Shown here piece after piece: positions 16,208 through 26,759 of a DNA stretch of 64,000 nucleotides (within the stretch, counting starts at the first letter, position 1; each line of letters opens with the position of its first letter). The notes below the pieces were generated by a model. That model was not told where the DNA came from and searched no databases. It worked only from the letters and a program-made list of their open reading frames with translations. Made by a program: the position numbers and the translations under genes. The DNA is from Saprospiraceae bacterium (GTDB lineage: Bacteria > Bacteroidota > Bacteroidia > Chitinophagales > Saprospiraceae), in the NCBI GenBank assembly GCA_022844565.1, contig JALHLK010000001.1, positions 373,073 through 437,072 of the forward strand, in the 5' to 3' direction.

Positions 16208-18469
16208 TTATTTTAGGCTAAAATCCCAAATTGGTTTTAGATCTAACAAGTGTTGGACAAAGTAATTCCACTTTTTTTTGGTAAAGTAATCATTATAGAT
16301 TCCATTATACCCATGTTTTTGGCTTGGAAGAATGAGCATGTCAAATTCTTTATTTTCTTTGATAAGTGCTTCTGCTAATTTGAAAGTAGCAGATGGATTT
16401 ACATTTTCATCAATACCTCCATGTGTAATTAATAATTTTCCTTTCAAGTTTTTGGCCATAGTGATGTTGGACACATAATGATAGGAAGAGTCTATGGGCC
16501 ATCCCATATACATTTCTGGCCACCAGTCTTTTTCCATTCTAAAGTCATGGTCTGCTGAGCTCGCAACACCAACTTTATAAAAATCTGGATACTCAAGTAA
16601 GGCGTGACCACTATCATATCCGCCTGCAGAGTGTCCAAATATTCCGACTTTCAAGGTATCTATCCATTTGTATTTTCTTCCTAATTGTAAAATAGCCAAT
16701 TTGTGATCTTCGAGGTTTTTACCCATATTTTTATAAGAAACGTTGTGAAAGGCTTTGGACCTATTTGCAGTACCCATGCCATCGACCGTGATGACGATAA
16801 ATCCTAGTTCAGCCAATGCTTGATTTGATCTTGAGAAAGCGGAAGTAAAGTTTCGTGGATACATAAATGTATGAGGCCCTGTATATGTTTGATCTATAAT
16901 TGGGTACTTTTTTTTGCTGTCAAAGTTGGAAGGCTTCCAGATGGCTCCGAAGATAGTTGTCTTACCATCTCTACCAAGAGCTGTAAATGGCTCGGGTAAG
17001 ATTGATTTTATATCTATCGATGCGTCTATATACTTAGCTTTGGAAATTTCTATTGACTTATTTTGATCGAATACATTTTTAAGTAGGGTGGTAGTGGGAT
17101 TATTTAAAGTCGAAACATTATCAAAGTACCATGTACCATCAGGTGATAAATTAATATCGTGATTGGCCGCTTCATTCGTTAAAAGTTTAGGTTGTTCTCC
17201 TAATTTTATTGAATAAAGATATCGATGATAAGGATTTTGGTTGGTTTCTTTTCCCGAAGCTGTATAAAGTACGGTTTTATCTTTGGTATCAAATTTAAGA
17301 ATATCATTCACATAATATTCCCCGTTCGTTATTGGCTTTAATGCCTTTGAGTTGATATCCAATTCATAAATTTGTTTCCATCCATCTTTTTCGGAAACAA
17401 TTAAAAATTTTCCGATTTCTTCATAAAGTATTGATTGGTAGTTGTCTATATTTGTGTTACTTGTCTCCTGATAAAGTAATTCTTCATCTTTAGATTTGAG
17501 ATTAAGTTTGTGCAATTCTACTTTTTGATACCCCCTATAGTTATTTTGCTGAAAAATTATATCAGAATCTTTGCTCCATCGGTAAAAAATTGGATTTGTA
17601 TGGGTACTTCTCAATTTATCTTTTATAATTTTTTCTCCCGTCTCAATATTAATAAAAACAGGTATCATTCGGACCATATTTGTATCTCCTGGCGAACCTC
17701 TGTAATATGACATCAACTTTGGTTTGTAAAGGGTGTCAATACTCCAATCTAATAGATACATTTTCTCAGCATTGCTGAGGTCAACTATATAAGTTTGAAT
17801 CCATTTAGAATCAGGTGACCAATTTACAGAAACTCTTTTGGGGCGCTCTCCATTTTCGCCGTACATTATATCTGACCAGCCGTAAAAACTGCCATATTCA
17901 TAATGCCTTACACCATCCGAACTTAATTTTGTAATTGCTCCATCGCTTGTAGATTTGACGAAGATATTGTAGTTATCTGTATACGCGATCCATTTTTTCT
18001 TAGGGGAAATGATCTCATCGAAATTGGCAACAAATTCATCTACTTTTCTTGCTTTGTAATTCTTAAGGTCAATTTTGTATAGTTGATTTTCAAATCTAAA
18101 ACTTAGTGTGTCATTGTGTAAATAGGTAATATTCTGGAGAGAAAGGTTTTTAGGATCAAGTTTTTTACCTGAAATGCTTTCAAGTGTTTTTGCAAAAGAA
18201 ATTGGATCAAATAAAGGTTCAATCCTATTTTTACTAAAGATTACTTTTTTATAAGTTTTTTGGTTTAGGTCATTTAGAATAAAAGCTACTCCTGTGCTGT
18301 CTTTAAACCAGATAGGTTCTACATTTGCATCAAAAATCTTCTTATTATTTAAGTTAGGCCAAAGGTAGCTTACTGCCCTTTGATAGTCCTTTATATCTAT
18401 ATTCTGTGCTTGTGAACTGTTGATCAGCAATATAAAAAACACGATAAGTATTGCTATATTTTTTGTCAT
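16208..18469 (-). CDS. Exported S9 family peptidase (dipeptidyl peptidase IV-like)
   Basis: 753 residues with an N-terminal signal peptide ending near SSQAQ, so periplasmic or surface-bound. The DPP IV beta-propeller occupies about 60-480 and the alpha/beta hydrolase domain the remainder. The catalytic triad is visible: Ser614 in GHSAGG, Asp687 in GGIDENV, His719 in SQKHGY. DPP IV enzymes remove Xaa-Pro (or Xaa-Ala) dipeptides from peptide N-termini, fitting a protein-degrading lifestyle together with the metalloprotease upstream and the M19 dipeptidase at 48 kb. It is 99 bases downstream of the metalloprotease gene on the same strand. Confidence 0.93.
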   Translation of the reverse strand: MTKNIAILIVFFILLINSSQAQNIDIKDYQRAVSYLWPNLNNKKIFDANVEPIWFKDSTGVAFILNDLNQKTYKKVIFSKNRIEPLFDPISFAKTLESISGKKLDPKNLSLQNITYLHNDTLSFRFENQLYKIDLKNYKARKVDEFVANFDEIISPKKKWIAYTDNYNIFVKSTSDGAITKLSSDGVRHYEYGSFYGWSDIMYGENGERPKRVSVNWSPDSKWIQTYIVDLSNAEKMYLLDWSIDTLYKPKLMSYYRGSPGDTNMVRMIPVFINIETGEKIIKDKLRSTHTNPIFYRWSKDSDIIFQQNNYRGYQKVELHKLNLKSKDEELLYQETSNTNIDNYQSILYEEIGKFLIVSEKDGWKQIYELDINSKALKPITNGEYYVNDILKFDTKDKTVLYTASGKETNQNPYHRYLYSIKLGEQPKLLTNEAANHDINLSPDGTWYFDNVSTLNNPTTTLLKNVFDQNKSIEISKAKYIDASIDIKSILPEPFTALGRDGKTTIFGAIWKPSNFDSKKKYPIIDQTYTGPHTFMYPRNFTSAFSRSNQALAELGFIVITVDGMGTANRSKAFHNVSYKNMGKNLEDHKLAILQLGRKYKWIDTLKVGIFGHSAGGYDSGHALLEYPDFYKVGVASSADHDFRMEKDWWPEMYMGWPIDSSYHYVSNITMAKNLKGKLLITHGGIDENVNPSATFKLAEALIKENKEFDMLILPSQKHGYNGIYNDYFTKKKWNYFVQHLLDLKPIWDFSLK

Positions 18470-18568
18470 TTTAATTCTATTTTTTTTTAAAAGAAAGCAA
18501 AATAAACAAAATTGATCAAGGAAACAAAAAAGAGTTAAATTATCCTACTTTGACCATTTCTATCCACA

Positions 18569-21500
18569 CTATGGGCAAATAATTTTAACTGACCTCAATT
18601 GGCCAAGATCATTGACAAAAACTCGCCAGCAACTACTATCAGGACTTCGCACAATTATAGCACCGCCTACTTCATTTAATTGGATGTTTCCTGATTGGTT
18701 TTCTATTCTGGGAGTGGGTAGACTGCTAACTAATGAAGTTGACAATGCTCCGTTGTTGGCAATGGCAACTCTTCTATAACTATTGTTTGGAGATCTTAAA
18801 ATAAGACCAGTTGCCGATGTAAAACTGATATCTTTAGTTGGAAATAATACTTTATGATTGGTGCTTGTAGGCTCGCTTGTTAATACCAAACCTCCGGCAT
18901 CGTTTGCACTTAATTTAAAATGTTGCCCAATGTTATTCCTTAATATTAGCCCTGCTGTGTTGCTACTTATTACTAAATCACCCGTACTGACCTCGGAAGC
19001 CGAGCTTAGTGGCCTATCAGTCAATGTAAAATAAGAAAACCCAGTAAATGAAGCTTTGTAAACGAATGCTTTGTCTTTCCCAAAATTGGCTATGATGGTA
19101 TCCGGTCGCACAATGGTCAATTGATTTGCTGTAGCTGAACTAAAATCTACAGGCGATCTGACAATATTTAATCTGTCTGCATTGATACCAAAGGTGGCTA
19201 ATTGAGCGGGTGTAAAGTATAAGCTAACCTCAAAAGTAGCATTGTTGGCTGCATCGATTTGAATTACTTTTTGTGCATAATTGCCACCACCTGCAAGTGG
19301 CAATTTTGCATTTCCAACTGTATGAACTCTGACTTCTGTACAATTTAAATTGGTAGAACCTAAATTTTTTAAAGAGGTGATAACTTTGCGGTCGTTGGAA
19401 TAAAAATTTGCCTTTTGATTTGCTATTATGTTAGAATTTGCAATTTTATTTGCTGTATTTTCTATTTGGAGAGAATCGAATACGTGAAATCGTAAATGAG
19501 GCTGAAATATGGTGTTGTTGTAGTTTAATGTGATGTTCCCAAGTGCACAACTTATGGTATTTCCCAGACGGATGTCATAAAATCTTCCAGTAGTTGTAAT
19601 CATTGGATCGCCACCTAAAATGTAATCGGGCAAAGTACTCGTAGATGTATTATCATAACAGGTTTCGATATACAATGATGATGTACCATCCCAAAAGAAA
19701 GGTTCACTAAAATTGATTAATGTCCATTGCCCTGCAACTGTAGTTAGATTAGATGTATGGACTGTAGTCGTAGCAATCCAGGACTGATTTTGTAGCGTAT
19801 TAAAACTTACATTTTGTAGTCCAATTCTAAAGTTATTAAAAGGTTGTATGGAGTTTTTGGTATTTACAAAAAATGAAAGACCTGTTAAATAACCTGCTGT
19901 AATTCCAACAGCATTTAATTGAGCTGGTAAATATAAAAATCGATTTCTTGAGTCAGTATAGTTGGCATTAAAAATGAATTCCAATCCAAAACTACCTGAA
20001 CCATACTGCTTTACCCCCCCAGGACTACAACAATTTTGATTTACTAAATCGGTCTGATCATTTATTACGAGGGTACAAATATTGGTTGCCCCAATTACTC
20101 CGGGCCCAGAAGTTGTCATAATTTGCAACACAAGAGATTCCGATGTTTCTTCCACCGCATCGTCGATGATACGTATTTCAATAAATTGGGTACTTACTGA
20201 GCCTAAAGGAAAGGTAAGGGTAGGATTAATTAATACGTAGTCTACACCTGAAAGGGCAGTACTACTACCCAATATCGATACAGAAACGGTGGTAGCTGAT
20301 GCGGTAGATCTATTGAGGGATACGGGGATTAGAACCGTGCTATAGTTACTTTCACAATATTGGCCATTATTTAGGTTTCCCAATTCTCCTTTCATTATGG
20401 ATGTCTGATCGAAGTTGATAAATGGGGTAGAAGGGGTGCATCCACCCAAGCATGTATAAAAAGGTAAAAACTTATGAATAGAGTCTCTTGAGGCTGCAGA
20501 CCAAGTGGTGGTATTATTTACGGAAGGTGCCATTATAAAACTTGTTCCTGACGCATCATGTTGAGCTCCAAAATTATGACCTATTTCGTGCGCTACCAAT
20601 ACTCTCTTAGAGTTGGCATCATTCGTATAGTCTTTTAAAACATTATATCGCGCATTACTACAAACTGCTCCAATAAAAGCTATTCCAACCGTAGAACCTG
20701 TAGTAGCTCTCCTTGTCCAAAGTGAACCCAAATCATGAGTAACCGTAAAGCCAGTTTGTGCCCAACTGGTAAAGCAGAATAATAATGGTTGCCAATTAAG
20801 AGAATCTTTGCAAATCTCATTTGCATTCGTATTTTGGGTTACAACATGTTGTTGCACTATAGAAAACCTTATCTCATCATTGAATTCATTGTCATAATTA
20901 TTAGCAAAATCATTTGTCACTGCAATATTGTGATTCGCTACGGCTTCAATTGTGCCATAATGACTATACATGGCAAAGTCACTAGCTATGGCATATTGTA
21001 CTTCCTTGCAACTCATCAATGATTCTCTAGAGCTTGCCTTCTGAGTTAAGTCAGTTCTGACTTGTTGTTGCTCAGTAGCTCCACAAATTGCTTCTTGACC
21101 AGGGATAATATCTTTTGTATTGTAAAGAATTATATTGCCTTCGAGCTCCTCTGGATCAAAGTGTTTTGTGGGTTCCACATAAAAAGTAAACATTCCACTG
21201 GATATGTAACCTTGAATACTTTTTTCGGTAATTGTCATACTCACTTTGCCACCGTGTTGAGTTGTACCACTGAGTGTGATAGGTTTTGGCATATCTATTT
21301 GAGTTATTTTTCCATTCTCATCTTTGGTGATAACAGAATAATTTTTAGAAATTAAATCATTTTTAAAAAGATTTAAATCCCAGCCCAATAATTTGAGTTT
21401 TATGCTTTTATCTGCAGTCTTACATTCCTGAAATAACCTTTTTGTGTCAATACCCAATAACTCATACTCCTTGAAAATTTTATTGAGCGAAGTATTTTTA

Positions 21501-21595
21501 CTTTTTTGAGCAAAGGTTTTACCTCCTGGCAAGAGTAAAAATGATAATATTATTGCGTTGGTTAAGGGGATAATTACTTTTTTATAATTAATCAT
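18569..21595 (-). CDS. Large exported reprolysin-like zinc metalloprotease with Calx-beta domain
   Basis: 1008 residues. A signal peptide (about 1-29, ending FAQ) precedes a propeptide region. The metzincin zinc motif HEIGHNFGAQHD gives ligands His336, His340 and His346 with catalytic Glu337, and a Met-turn follows in SFIMAPSVN. A Calx-beta domain lies around 400-510 (GVDYVL, IIDDAVEETSESLVLQI). The middle (about 530-740) looks like a jelly-roll module. The last 130 residues hold three copies of a short unit, GLILRNN..., GLILRSPNNSYRR... and AIIVRSPDSSCWRV..., which may be a surface attachment module. No recognisable T9SS sorting domain. Likely a secreted protease degrading extracellular protein. 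Confidence 0.88.
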   Translation of the reverse strand: MINYKKVIIPLTNAIILSFLLLPGGKTFAQKSKNTSLNKIFKEYELLGIDTKRLFQECKTADKSIKLKLLGWDLNLFKNDLISKNYSVITKDENGKITQIDMPKPITLSGTTQHGGKVSMTITEKSIQGYISSGMFTFYVEPTKHFDPEELEGNIILYNTKDIIPGQEAICGATEQQQVRTDLTQKASSRESLMSCKEVQYAIASDFAMYSHYGTIEAVANHNIAVTNDFANNYDNEFNDEIRFSIVQQHVVTQNTNANEICKDSLNWQPLLFCFTSWAQTGFTVTHDLGSLWTRRATTGSTVGIAFIGAVCSNARYNVLKDYTNDANSKRVLVAHEIGHNFGAQHDASGTSFIMAPSVNNTTTWSAASRDSIHKFLPFYTCLGGCTPSTPFINFDQTSIMKGELGNLNNGQYCESNYSTVLIPVSLNRSTASATTVSVSILGSSTALSGVDYVLINPTLTFPLGSVSTQFIEIRIIDDAVEETSESLVLQIMTTSGPGVIGATNICTLVINDQTDLVNQNCCSPGGVKQYGSGSFGLEFIFNANYTDSRNRFLYLPAQLNAVGITAGYLTGLSFFVNTKNSIQPFNNFRIGLQNVSFNTLQNQSWIATTTVHTSNLTTVAGQWTLINFSEPFFWDGTSSLYIETCYDNTSTSTLPDYILGGDPMITTTGRFYDIRLGNTISCALGNITLNYNNTIFQPHLRFHVFDSLQIENTANKIANSNIIANQKANFYSNDRKVITSLKNLGSTNLNCTEVRVHTVGNAKLPLAGGGNYAQKVIQIDAANNATFEVSLYFTPAQLATFGINADRLNIVRSPVDFSSATANQLTIVRPDTIIANFGKDKAFVYKASFTGFSYFTLTDRPLSSASEVSTGDLVISSNTAGLILRNNIGQHFKLSANDAGGLVLTSEPTSTNHKVLFPTKDISFTSATGLILRSPNNSYRRVAIANNGALSTSLVSSLPTPRIENQSGNIQLNEVGGAIIVRSPDSSCWRVFVNDLGQLRSVKIICP

Positions 21596-22150
21596 CCGAA
21601 ATTTTATTTACAGTTGCAAAGTACAATAATACGAAAAATAAAATTTAAGATTCACAAGGGTAAACCCTGAATTTTTTGGTTCTAATGCAAATTTAATGGA
21701 AAGATTAGAAATTAGGGTGTAATACATAAAACACTTTACAAGATCCTTTTGAATAATTTTCTGGCATGGTGGCTAGAATCCAACCCCATTCCGGCCTTTT
21801 CTGGGTTGGAGTTTTTGTTTTTGTATCTTCCCCCATTTGTAATGCATTTGCAATGCGACTTATCGGATTGAACCTCTTTCTTAGGTTTATAAAATACGAA
21901 ACATTGTAATTTATTGCATTAGACCATTATATTTACTTGGTTGTAGAACCCCTGAATAAAGATTATATATGGCTAGTGCTGGTGCAATTAGGGGTAATTA
22001 TAATGAAGAGATATCACAACTCCGAATGGAATTGAACTATGGCATCTATTAATTAACGAGGGATTTTTAAATAAGATTGCAATAATTCATGGTAGCTTAA
22101 GTCATTATCCATTATCATATTAGTAGAACCAAATTTTTTAAAAGTAAAAT
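21596..22150. other. Intergenic region with one hairpin, no gene seen
   Basis: About 555 bases without a convincing ORF on either strand. It contains the promoter region of the metalloprotease gene and a GC-rich inverted repeat at 21780-21809. A 27-codon frame at 21969-22052 is not supported by anything else. The rest is AT-rich. Confidence 0.5.
21780..21823 (+). terminator. Terminator-like hairpin with T-rich tail
   Basis: CCAACCC (21780-21786) pairs with GGGTTGG (21803-21809) around a 16-base loop, followed by AGTTTTTGTTTTT. The shape is that of a plus-strand terminator, but no plus-strand gene lies upstream, so it may be a relic or part of a small RNA or repeat. Confidence 0.35.
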
Positions 22151-22714
22151 TTAGTCTTCAGCCTTAATAAAAGTCAAGGAGGTAGAATTCAAACAATATC
22201 GGAGTCCTGTTGGTTTTGGCCCATCATCAAAAACATGGCCTAAGTGTCCTCCACATTTACCACACAACACCTCTGTCCTTTTATACCCTATATCGTAATC
22301 CACATCTTCGGCGATGGCATTAGGCTCTGCTGGTTTATAAAAACTTGGCCAACCAGTACCCGATTCATATTTTTCTTGGCTTCTAAATAATGGATATCCA
22401 CACCCTTTACAACAATACAAACCTTCTTCTTTTACATTTAATAAATTGCCAGTGAATGCCCTTTCTGTCCCTTTTTTTCTAAGAACGTAATATTCAAACT
22501 CAGTTAACTCACTTTTCCATTCTTCCTCTGTTTTGATGACTTTCCAAACAGTGTCTTGGTTATTGTTGATAAAGTATGGTAAACTTGTTTTGGTAGAAGC
22601 ATCGGAGGATTTGGTGTTTGAAACATTGCCGTTAGTAACTTCTTGTTTATTTGATTTACAAGCGGTTAATAGTAAACAGGATAGCAAAGCAAAGCAGAAA
22701 AATTGATTTTTCAT
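22151..22714 (-). CDS. msrB: Peptide-methionine (R)-S-oxide reductase, lipoprotein form
   Basis: Reduces R-methionine sulfoxide in proteins. I start at 22714 ([21 protein letters not shown], 187 residues), which gives a lipoprotein signal with lipobox LTAC; the frame also reaches an ATG at 22777 that would hide this signal and abut the upstream stop. Zinc cysteines are in CCKGCG and CGKCGG, substrate-binding GTGWPSF and the catalytic Cys in RYCLNS (usually RYCINS) are present. Membrane anchoring suggests repair of oxidised envelope proteins. Same strand as the tandem AAA+ gene, 62 bases downstream. Confidence 0.93.
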   Translation of the reverse strand: MKNQFFCFALLSCLLLTACKSNKQEVTNGNVSNTKSSDASTKTSLPYFINNNQDTVWKVIKTEEEWKSELTEFEYYVLRKKGTERAFTGNLLNVKEEGLYCCKGCGYPLFRSQEKYESGTGWPSFYKPAEPNAIAEDVDYDIGYKRTEVLCGKCGGHLGHVFDDGPKPTGLRYCLNSTSLTFIKAED

Positions 22715-22776
22715 TTTTAACGATTTTATTATTGGATAAACAACACTTTTGATCTTTTGATTAAATTTTAGCCACA

Positions 22777-25404
22777 TTATTTGTATCCTATTGTTGAAGG
22801 CCGACTTATCTTATCTTTTGACCAAGAATTAACTCCTAAAATGTCACTGTCTTCAATAATAAACTCGCCTTTTGAATTGATATTGGAAGATTGAGCCTTC
22901 CGTAAATTTTGATATTTTATTACCTCTTGAGTAAATTTATAAATAGTCCGAGCGTTACCAAAATATTTATCCCTTGATGTAAAAATCTCTTCACAATATG
23001 TTTTCAGTTTTTGAGTAGCATTTTTACTCAGTTTATACTTGTTTGAACTAAAAATGAACAGTGCAATATCCATTAATTGTTCGGCACTGTAGTCTTCAAA
23101 TTTTAATATTTTATCAAATCTGCTAGATAAACCTGGATTCATTTTAAGGAATTGTGACATATTGTCTGGATAGCCAGCCACAAAAACAAAAAATTTACCT
23201 CTATCATCCTCCATTCTTTTCAAAAGTGTCTGAATAGCTTCATTTCCAAAATCACCTTGGCTAGTACCAGTATTACTTAATGCATAAGCTTCATCAATAA
23301 ACAAAACCCCTCCTATGGCTTTGTCTATAATTTCATTAGTTTTAATAGCTGTTTGCCCTACATAGCCAGCTACAAGTCCGCTTCTATCAGTTTCTATCAA
23401 GTGACCTCTTTCTAATATGCCTAAGGCTTTGTAAATTTTTGATATAATTCTAGCCACTGTTGTTTTACCAGTGCCAGGATTACCAATTAAAATAGTATGA
23501 AGTTGAAAGATTTCTAAAACCTTCTTGTTTTTTGATTTGTAATATTGAACCAATTTTACAGTTTCTAATATTTGCTGTTTTACCTCTGAGATACCTACTA
23601 AATTATTTAACTCATCTAGAGCTTCTTTTAATAGATTTTCGTCAACAGGAATATTTGGTAAGTTTATTAGCTTTTTGTCTAATATGGGTTTAATGTCTAT
23701 TGGAAGAATAGTTGAAATGGATTTTTTGGTAAGTCTTTTGGGATTAGGTAAAGACATGACTCTTATTCCCATGTTTATTTTTGCCTTTTCTATGAGATTA
23801 TTTACAAATCGAGCATTCCCAAATGATTTATCCCTTTCTCTATAGGCTTTTATTATTTGCTCATAAATAATTTGTTCAGATGATGGAGTTAGGTTAATAT
23901 TATTGGTGATACATGATTGCTGAGCTATTTTTAGTAACTCTTGTGGTAAGTAGTCAGCAAACTCAAAATTTACTTTAAATCTCGATTTTAACCCGGGATT
24001 AGAATCTAAAAATGTTCTCATTTCTTTTGGGTATCCTGCTGCGACGATGATCAAATCACCTTTCCCTTCTGACATTTCTTTAACTAAGATCTCTACCACT
24101 TCTCTGCCAAAGTCTTTTGAATCATCTGATGATCTTGCAAGTGCATATGCTTCATCAATGAACAAAATACCACCTCGAGCCTTTTTTAGTGCTTCTTTTA
24201 CTTTAGGTGCTGTTTGGCCGATGAATTCTCCAACTAATTCTGACCTATCTACAGAATGGACGTGCCCTTTAGATAAGACACCAATACTTTGATAAATTTT
24301 GCCTAAAAGATGAGCAACAGTGGTCTTTCCAGTACCAGGATTGCCAAGAAAAACAGTATGAAGGTTTAATCCAAAGTCTTCTTTAAAGCCTTTGGTTTGA
24401 CGAAGTTTGAGGAACTGAATATATTTAAAATGGTCATACATTTGCTTTTTTATATCGTCAAGACCGATCATATTGTTTAATGTAATCATGAGACTTTCGA
24501 AGCTTTCTTGTGGATCTTCTAGTCGCTTACCCTCCAGTATTTTGTTAGAATCAGGAATGATTACTTCTGGAGTACCAGTTATAAAATTGCTCTTTAATTC
24601 AAAGCTACTTATCGCGATAATTCGATTCAAGAAGGAAATTTCTACCCTGTATTTGCCAGGATGCCAGCTTCCTGCTGTATTGGCACCATAACCACTTATG
24701 ACATTGATGGTCGTGACACCTTTATTAACTCTTTGAAGCCTTGTTGTTTCGCCTTTTAACTCTCCAGCTTCTGTAAAGTATTTTATGAAAAGTTCACATT
24801 GCCAATCTTTTTCTACTAAATTATTTTTAAAGGAAATATCACAGAATATATATCTAGTTTGTGAATGGTCAAACTCAATATAATATTTTTTATCACTTTC
24901 CGACATCTCATCGTAATGCCCTTCATAATATTTTAATCCTGTAATTTCAAGGTATGCTAATGGGGTAATTAAGGAAGACTCATTAGACTCTTCAACATAA
25001 AAATATTTAGTTCCAACTTGTTCTCCATCTATAAAAATTTGCCAAAAGTATGTTCCTTTTTTCCAAAATGAACCTTCCTTTTTGTTTCCCCATCCTTCAC
25101 GGATATAGACAACTTGATCGTATTTACTTATCCTTTTACGGAATTTAAGGGTGCACAAAGGCTTTGTTAGATTATTACTGTCAAAACAGATGAAAATAAT
25201 ATCAGCATCCCATGAATCAATGTCAAAATACCGATTATAAAGTGATAGTTCAGCATAAATATAGTCTATCTCCCATCTATCAAATACCTGCCTGTATTTT
25301 TTACGATTGTTGAAGAGCCATTCGGTAGAGTTATAAACCTTTAACTCCTTAAACTTATATTTTGCCTCTACTGTTTTTTTATCAATATTCTCTACGATAT
25401 CCAT
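22777..25404 (-). CDS. Tandem AAA+ ATPase of the CbxX/CfxQ (SpoVK-like) family
   Basis: 875 residues with two complete AAA+ modules. The first has Walker A GNPGTGKT at 354-361 and Walker B FIDEAYAL near 415-422; the second has Walker A at 641-648 and Walker B near 702-709. Sensor and arginine regions follow (GLKSRF, GLSSRF; FGNAR in both). The N-terminal 280 residues contain two similar beta-rich units (for example [16 protein letters not shown] and the later [12 protein letters not shown]) that I cannot assign to a family. CbxX-type proteins remodel complexes such as Rubisco or are linked to type VII secretion and sporulation; no such partner is nearby here. Confidence 0.9.
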   Translation of the reverse strand: MDIVENIDKKTVEAKYKFKELKVYNSTEWLFNNRKKYRQVFDRWEIDYIYAELSLYNRYFDIDSWDADIIFICFDSNNLTKPLCTLKFRKRISKYDQVVYIREGWGNKKEGSFWKKGTYFWQIFIDGEQVGTKYFYVEESNESSLITPLAYLEITGLKYYEGHYDEMSESDKKYYIEFDHSQTRYIFCDISFKNNLVEKDWQCELFIKYFTEAGELKGETTRLQRVNKGVTTINVISGYGANTAGSWHPGKYRVEISFLNRIIAISSFELKSNFITGTPEVIIPDSNKILEGKRLEDPQESFESLMITLNNMIGLDDIKKQMYDHFKYIQFLKLRQTKGFKEDFGLNLHTVFLGNPGTGKTTVAHLLGKIYQSIGVLSKGHVHSVDRSELVGEFIGQTAPKVKEALKKARGGILFIDEAYALARSSDDSKDFGREVVEILVKEMSEGKGDLIIVAAGYPKEMRTFLDSNPGLKSRFKVNFEFADYLPQELLKIAQQSCITNNINLTPSSEQIIYEQIIKAYRERDKSFGNARFVNNLIEKAKINMGIRVMSLPNPKRLTKKSISTILPIDIKPILDKKLINLPNIPVDENLLKEALDELNNLVGISEVKQQILETVKLVQYYKSKNKKVLEIFQLHTILIGNPGTGKTTVARIISKIYKALGILERGHLIETDRSGLVAGYVGQTAIKTNEIIDKAIGGVLFIDEAYALSNTGTSQGDFGNEAIQTLLKRMEDDRGKFFVFVAGYPDNMSQFLKMNPGLSSRFDKILKFEDYSAEQLMDIALFIFSSNKYKLSKNATQKLKTYCEEIFTSRDKYFGNARTIYKFTQEVIKYQNLRKAQSSNINSKGEFIIEDSDILGVNSWSKDKISRPSTIGYK

Positions 25405-25567
25405 AACTTATGATCTTAATTCAATTAATTAAAGTGATCAAAATACCTACTTTAATTCGGGTTAAAAGATTTTTAATTTTCATTAATAAAAATAGTAAAT
25501 TTTTTTAATCCTTAAGCGTTTATTTTATGATTTAACATAAATTATCTGAACTCCTTAAAAATTTTAG

Positions 25568-25575
25568 TACTTTTG
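25568..25575 (+). promoter_or_regulatory. -7 promoter element of the DUF2237 gene (TACTTTTG)
   Basis: Exact TAnnTTTG match 40 bases before the ATG at 25616. Confidence 0.5.
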
Positions 25576-25615
25576 TAAAACGAATTTAATTTTTTATATA
25601 CCTTATTTTTTAAGT

Positions 25616-26005
25616 ATGCAAGATGTTTTAGAATCACTTAATGTTTTTGGTCAAAGGTTGATAACTTGCAGTGTTGCTCCAATGACTGGCTATTATAGAA
25701 ATGGATGTTGTGATACTGGACCCGATGATTTAGGCAAACATACCGTATGTGCTGTTATGACTGAAGAGTTTCTTATATTTAGTAAAGAGGTGGGAAATGA
25801 TTTGAGTACACCTAGGCCTTCTTTTGGATTTTCAGGATTAAAGCCAGGGGATAAATGGTGTCTTTGTGTGTTAAGATGGAAAGAAGCATTCGACGCAAAT
25901 TGTGCTCCAAAAGTAGTCTTAGAAGCTACACATGAAAATGCTTTGAAATATGTCAAAATAGATGATTTAATTCGATATGCACATAAAGTTGTGATTAATT
26001 CCTAA
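25616..26005 (+). CDS. DUF2237 family protein
   Basis: 129 residues. The family signature is nearly full length: NVFGQRLITCSVAPMTGYYRNGCC, then GPDDLGKHTVCAVMTEEFL, SGLKPGDKWCLCVLRW and APKVVLEATHENALKYV. Several conserved cysteines (residues about 18, 28, 29, 38 and two in WCLCV) suggest metal binding or redox use, but the function of the family is unknown. Small, soluble, monocistronic, and convergent with the exonuclease gene. Confidence 0.9.
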   Translation: MQDVLESLNVFGQRLITCSVAPMTGYYRNGCCDTGPDDLGKHTVCAVMTEEFLIFSKEVGNDLSTPRPSFGFSGLKPGDKWCLCVLRWKEAFDANCAPKVVLEATHENALKYVKIDDLIRYAHKVVINS

Positions 26006-26060
26006 GGGATAAGCACTTCCAATTTTTAGTGATTTAACACATCAAATTAATTACAAATAT

Positions 26061-26759
26061 TCAAGTAATTAATTGTTTTGTATTTGTTATCCCTCTTTTC
26101 TTTAGTATCTCCAATAATTTTATAAACACAATCGCTGTCAGAAAAGCATCCCCAGCAGCAGTGTGTCTTTGCTTAGTCTCTATATCCAGTCTTAAGCACA
26201 ACTCGTCAAGGCTGTAAGAATTTACATTACCACTGGATTGCGCGTAACTTATAGGGTTTTCTATTCTTTTCATTAGGGTATTGGTATCAATGATTTGATT
26301 TTTTAATTTTGGCAAACCATATTTTTTAAGTAACTTATTTATCATCGTTATATCAAAACTAATGTGATGACCCACAATAATGCAGCTATTCAAATATGGA
26401 AGTAGGATTTTCAATACTTCAAATTCATTAATAACTTCACCTTCGTTAGGCATTGTTCCATGTATACTTATGGCTTCATAATTATGGACTGTTCGATCAC
26501 TTAAATAAAGGCTTTTGGATTCAAAAAGATCTATGGATTTATCAAAGAGCTTGACCGTACCAATGCTTATTATTTCATCTTTATCAACGTTTAGTCCAGT
26601 AGTTTCTGTATCTAAGATGACAAACCATGTTTCTTCAATAGGTGTATTGTAATCAATTTTTTTATCAAAAATTTGAAGGTAATCTTGAACGAAATCAGGG
26701 AACTTAGCAACCTGTTTACTATGTGAAAATTTATTTTTTATCCAATTTATTATACCCAT
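26061..26759 (-). CDS. 3'-5' exonuclease, DnaQ/epsilon-like (DEDDh)
   Basis: Hydrolyses nucleic acids from 3' ends using two metal ions. The motifs are DTETTGL (ExoI), GHHISFDITMINKLL (ExoII) and HTAAGDAFLTA (ExoIII with the His of the DEDDh subgroup). I start at 26759 (MGIINWIKNKF, 232 residues), because that ATG overlaps the TGA of the upstream DUF294 gene by one base (TGATG), typical translational coupling; a longer frame to 26828 would run 70 bases into the upstream gene. The pairing of DUF294/CBS proteins with a DnaQ-like exonuclease recurs in many bacteria. Confidence 0.9.
   Translation of the reverse strand: MGIINWIKNKFSHSKQVAKFPDFVQDYLQIFDKKIDYNTPIEETWFVILDTETTGLNVDKDEIISIGTVKLFDKSIDLFESKSLYLSDRTVHNYEAISIHGTMPNEGEVINEFEVLKILLPYLNSCIIVGHHISFDITMINKLLKKYGLPKLKNQIIDTNTLMKRIENPISYAQSSGNVNSYSLDELCLRLDIETKQRHTAAGDAFLTAIVFIKLLEILKKRGITNTKQLIT

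Noticed and set aside
21969-22052. 27-codon ORF possibly left over from a small protein
   Set aside because: Too short, no promoter, no recognisable family, flanked by non-coding sequence.
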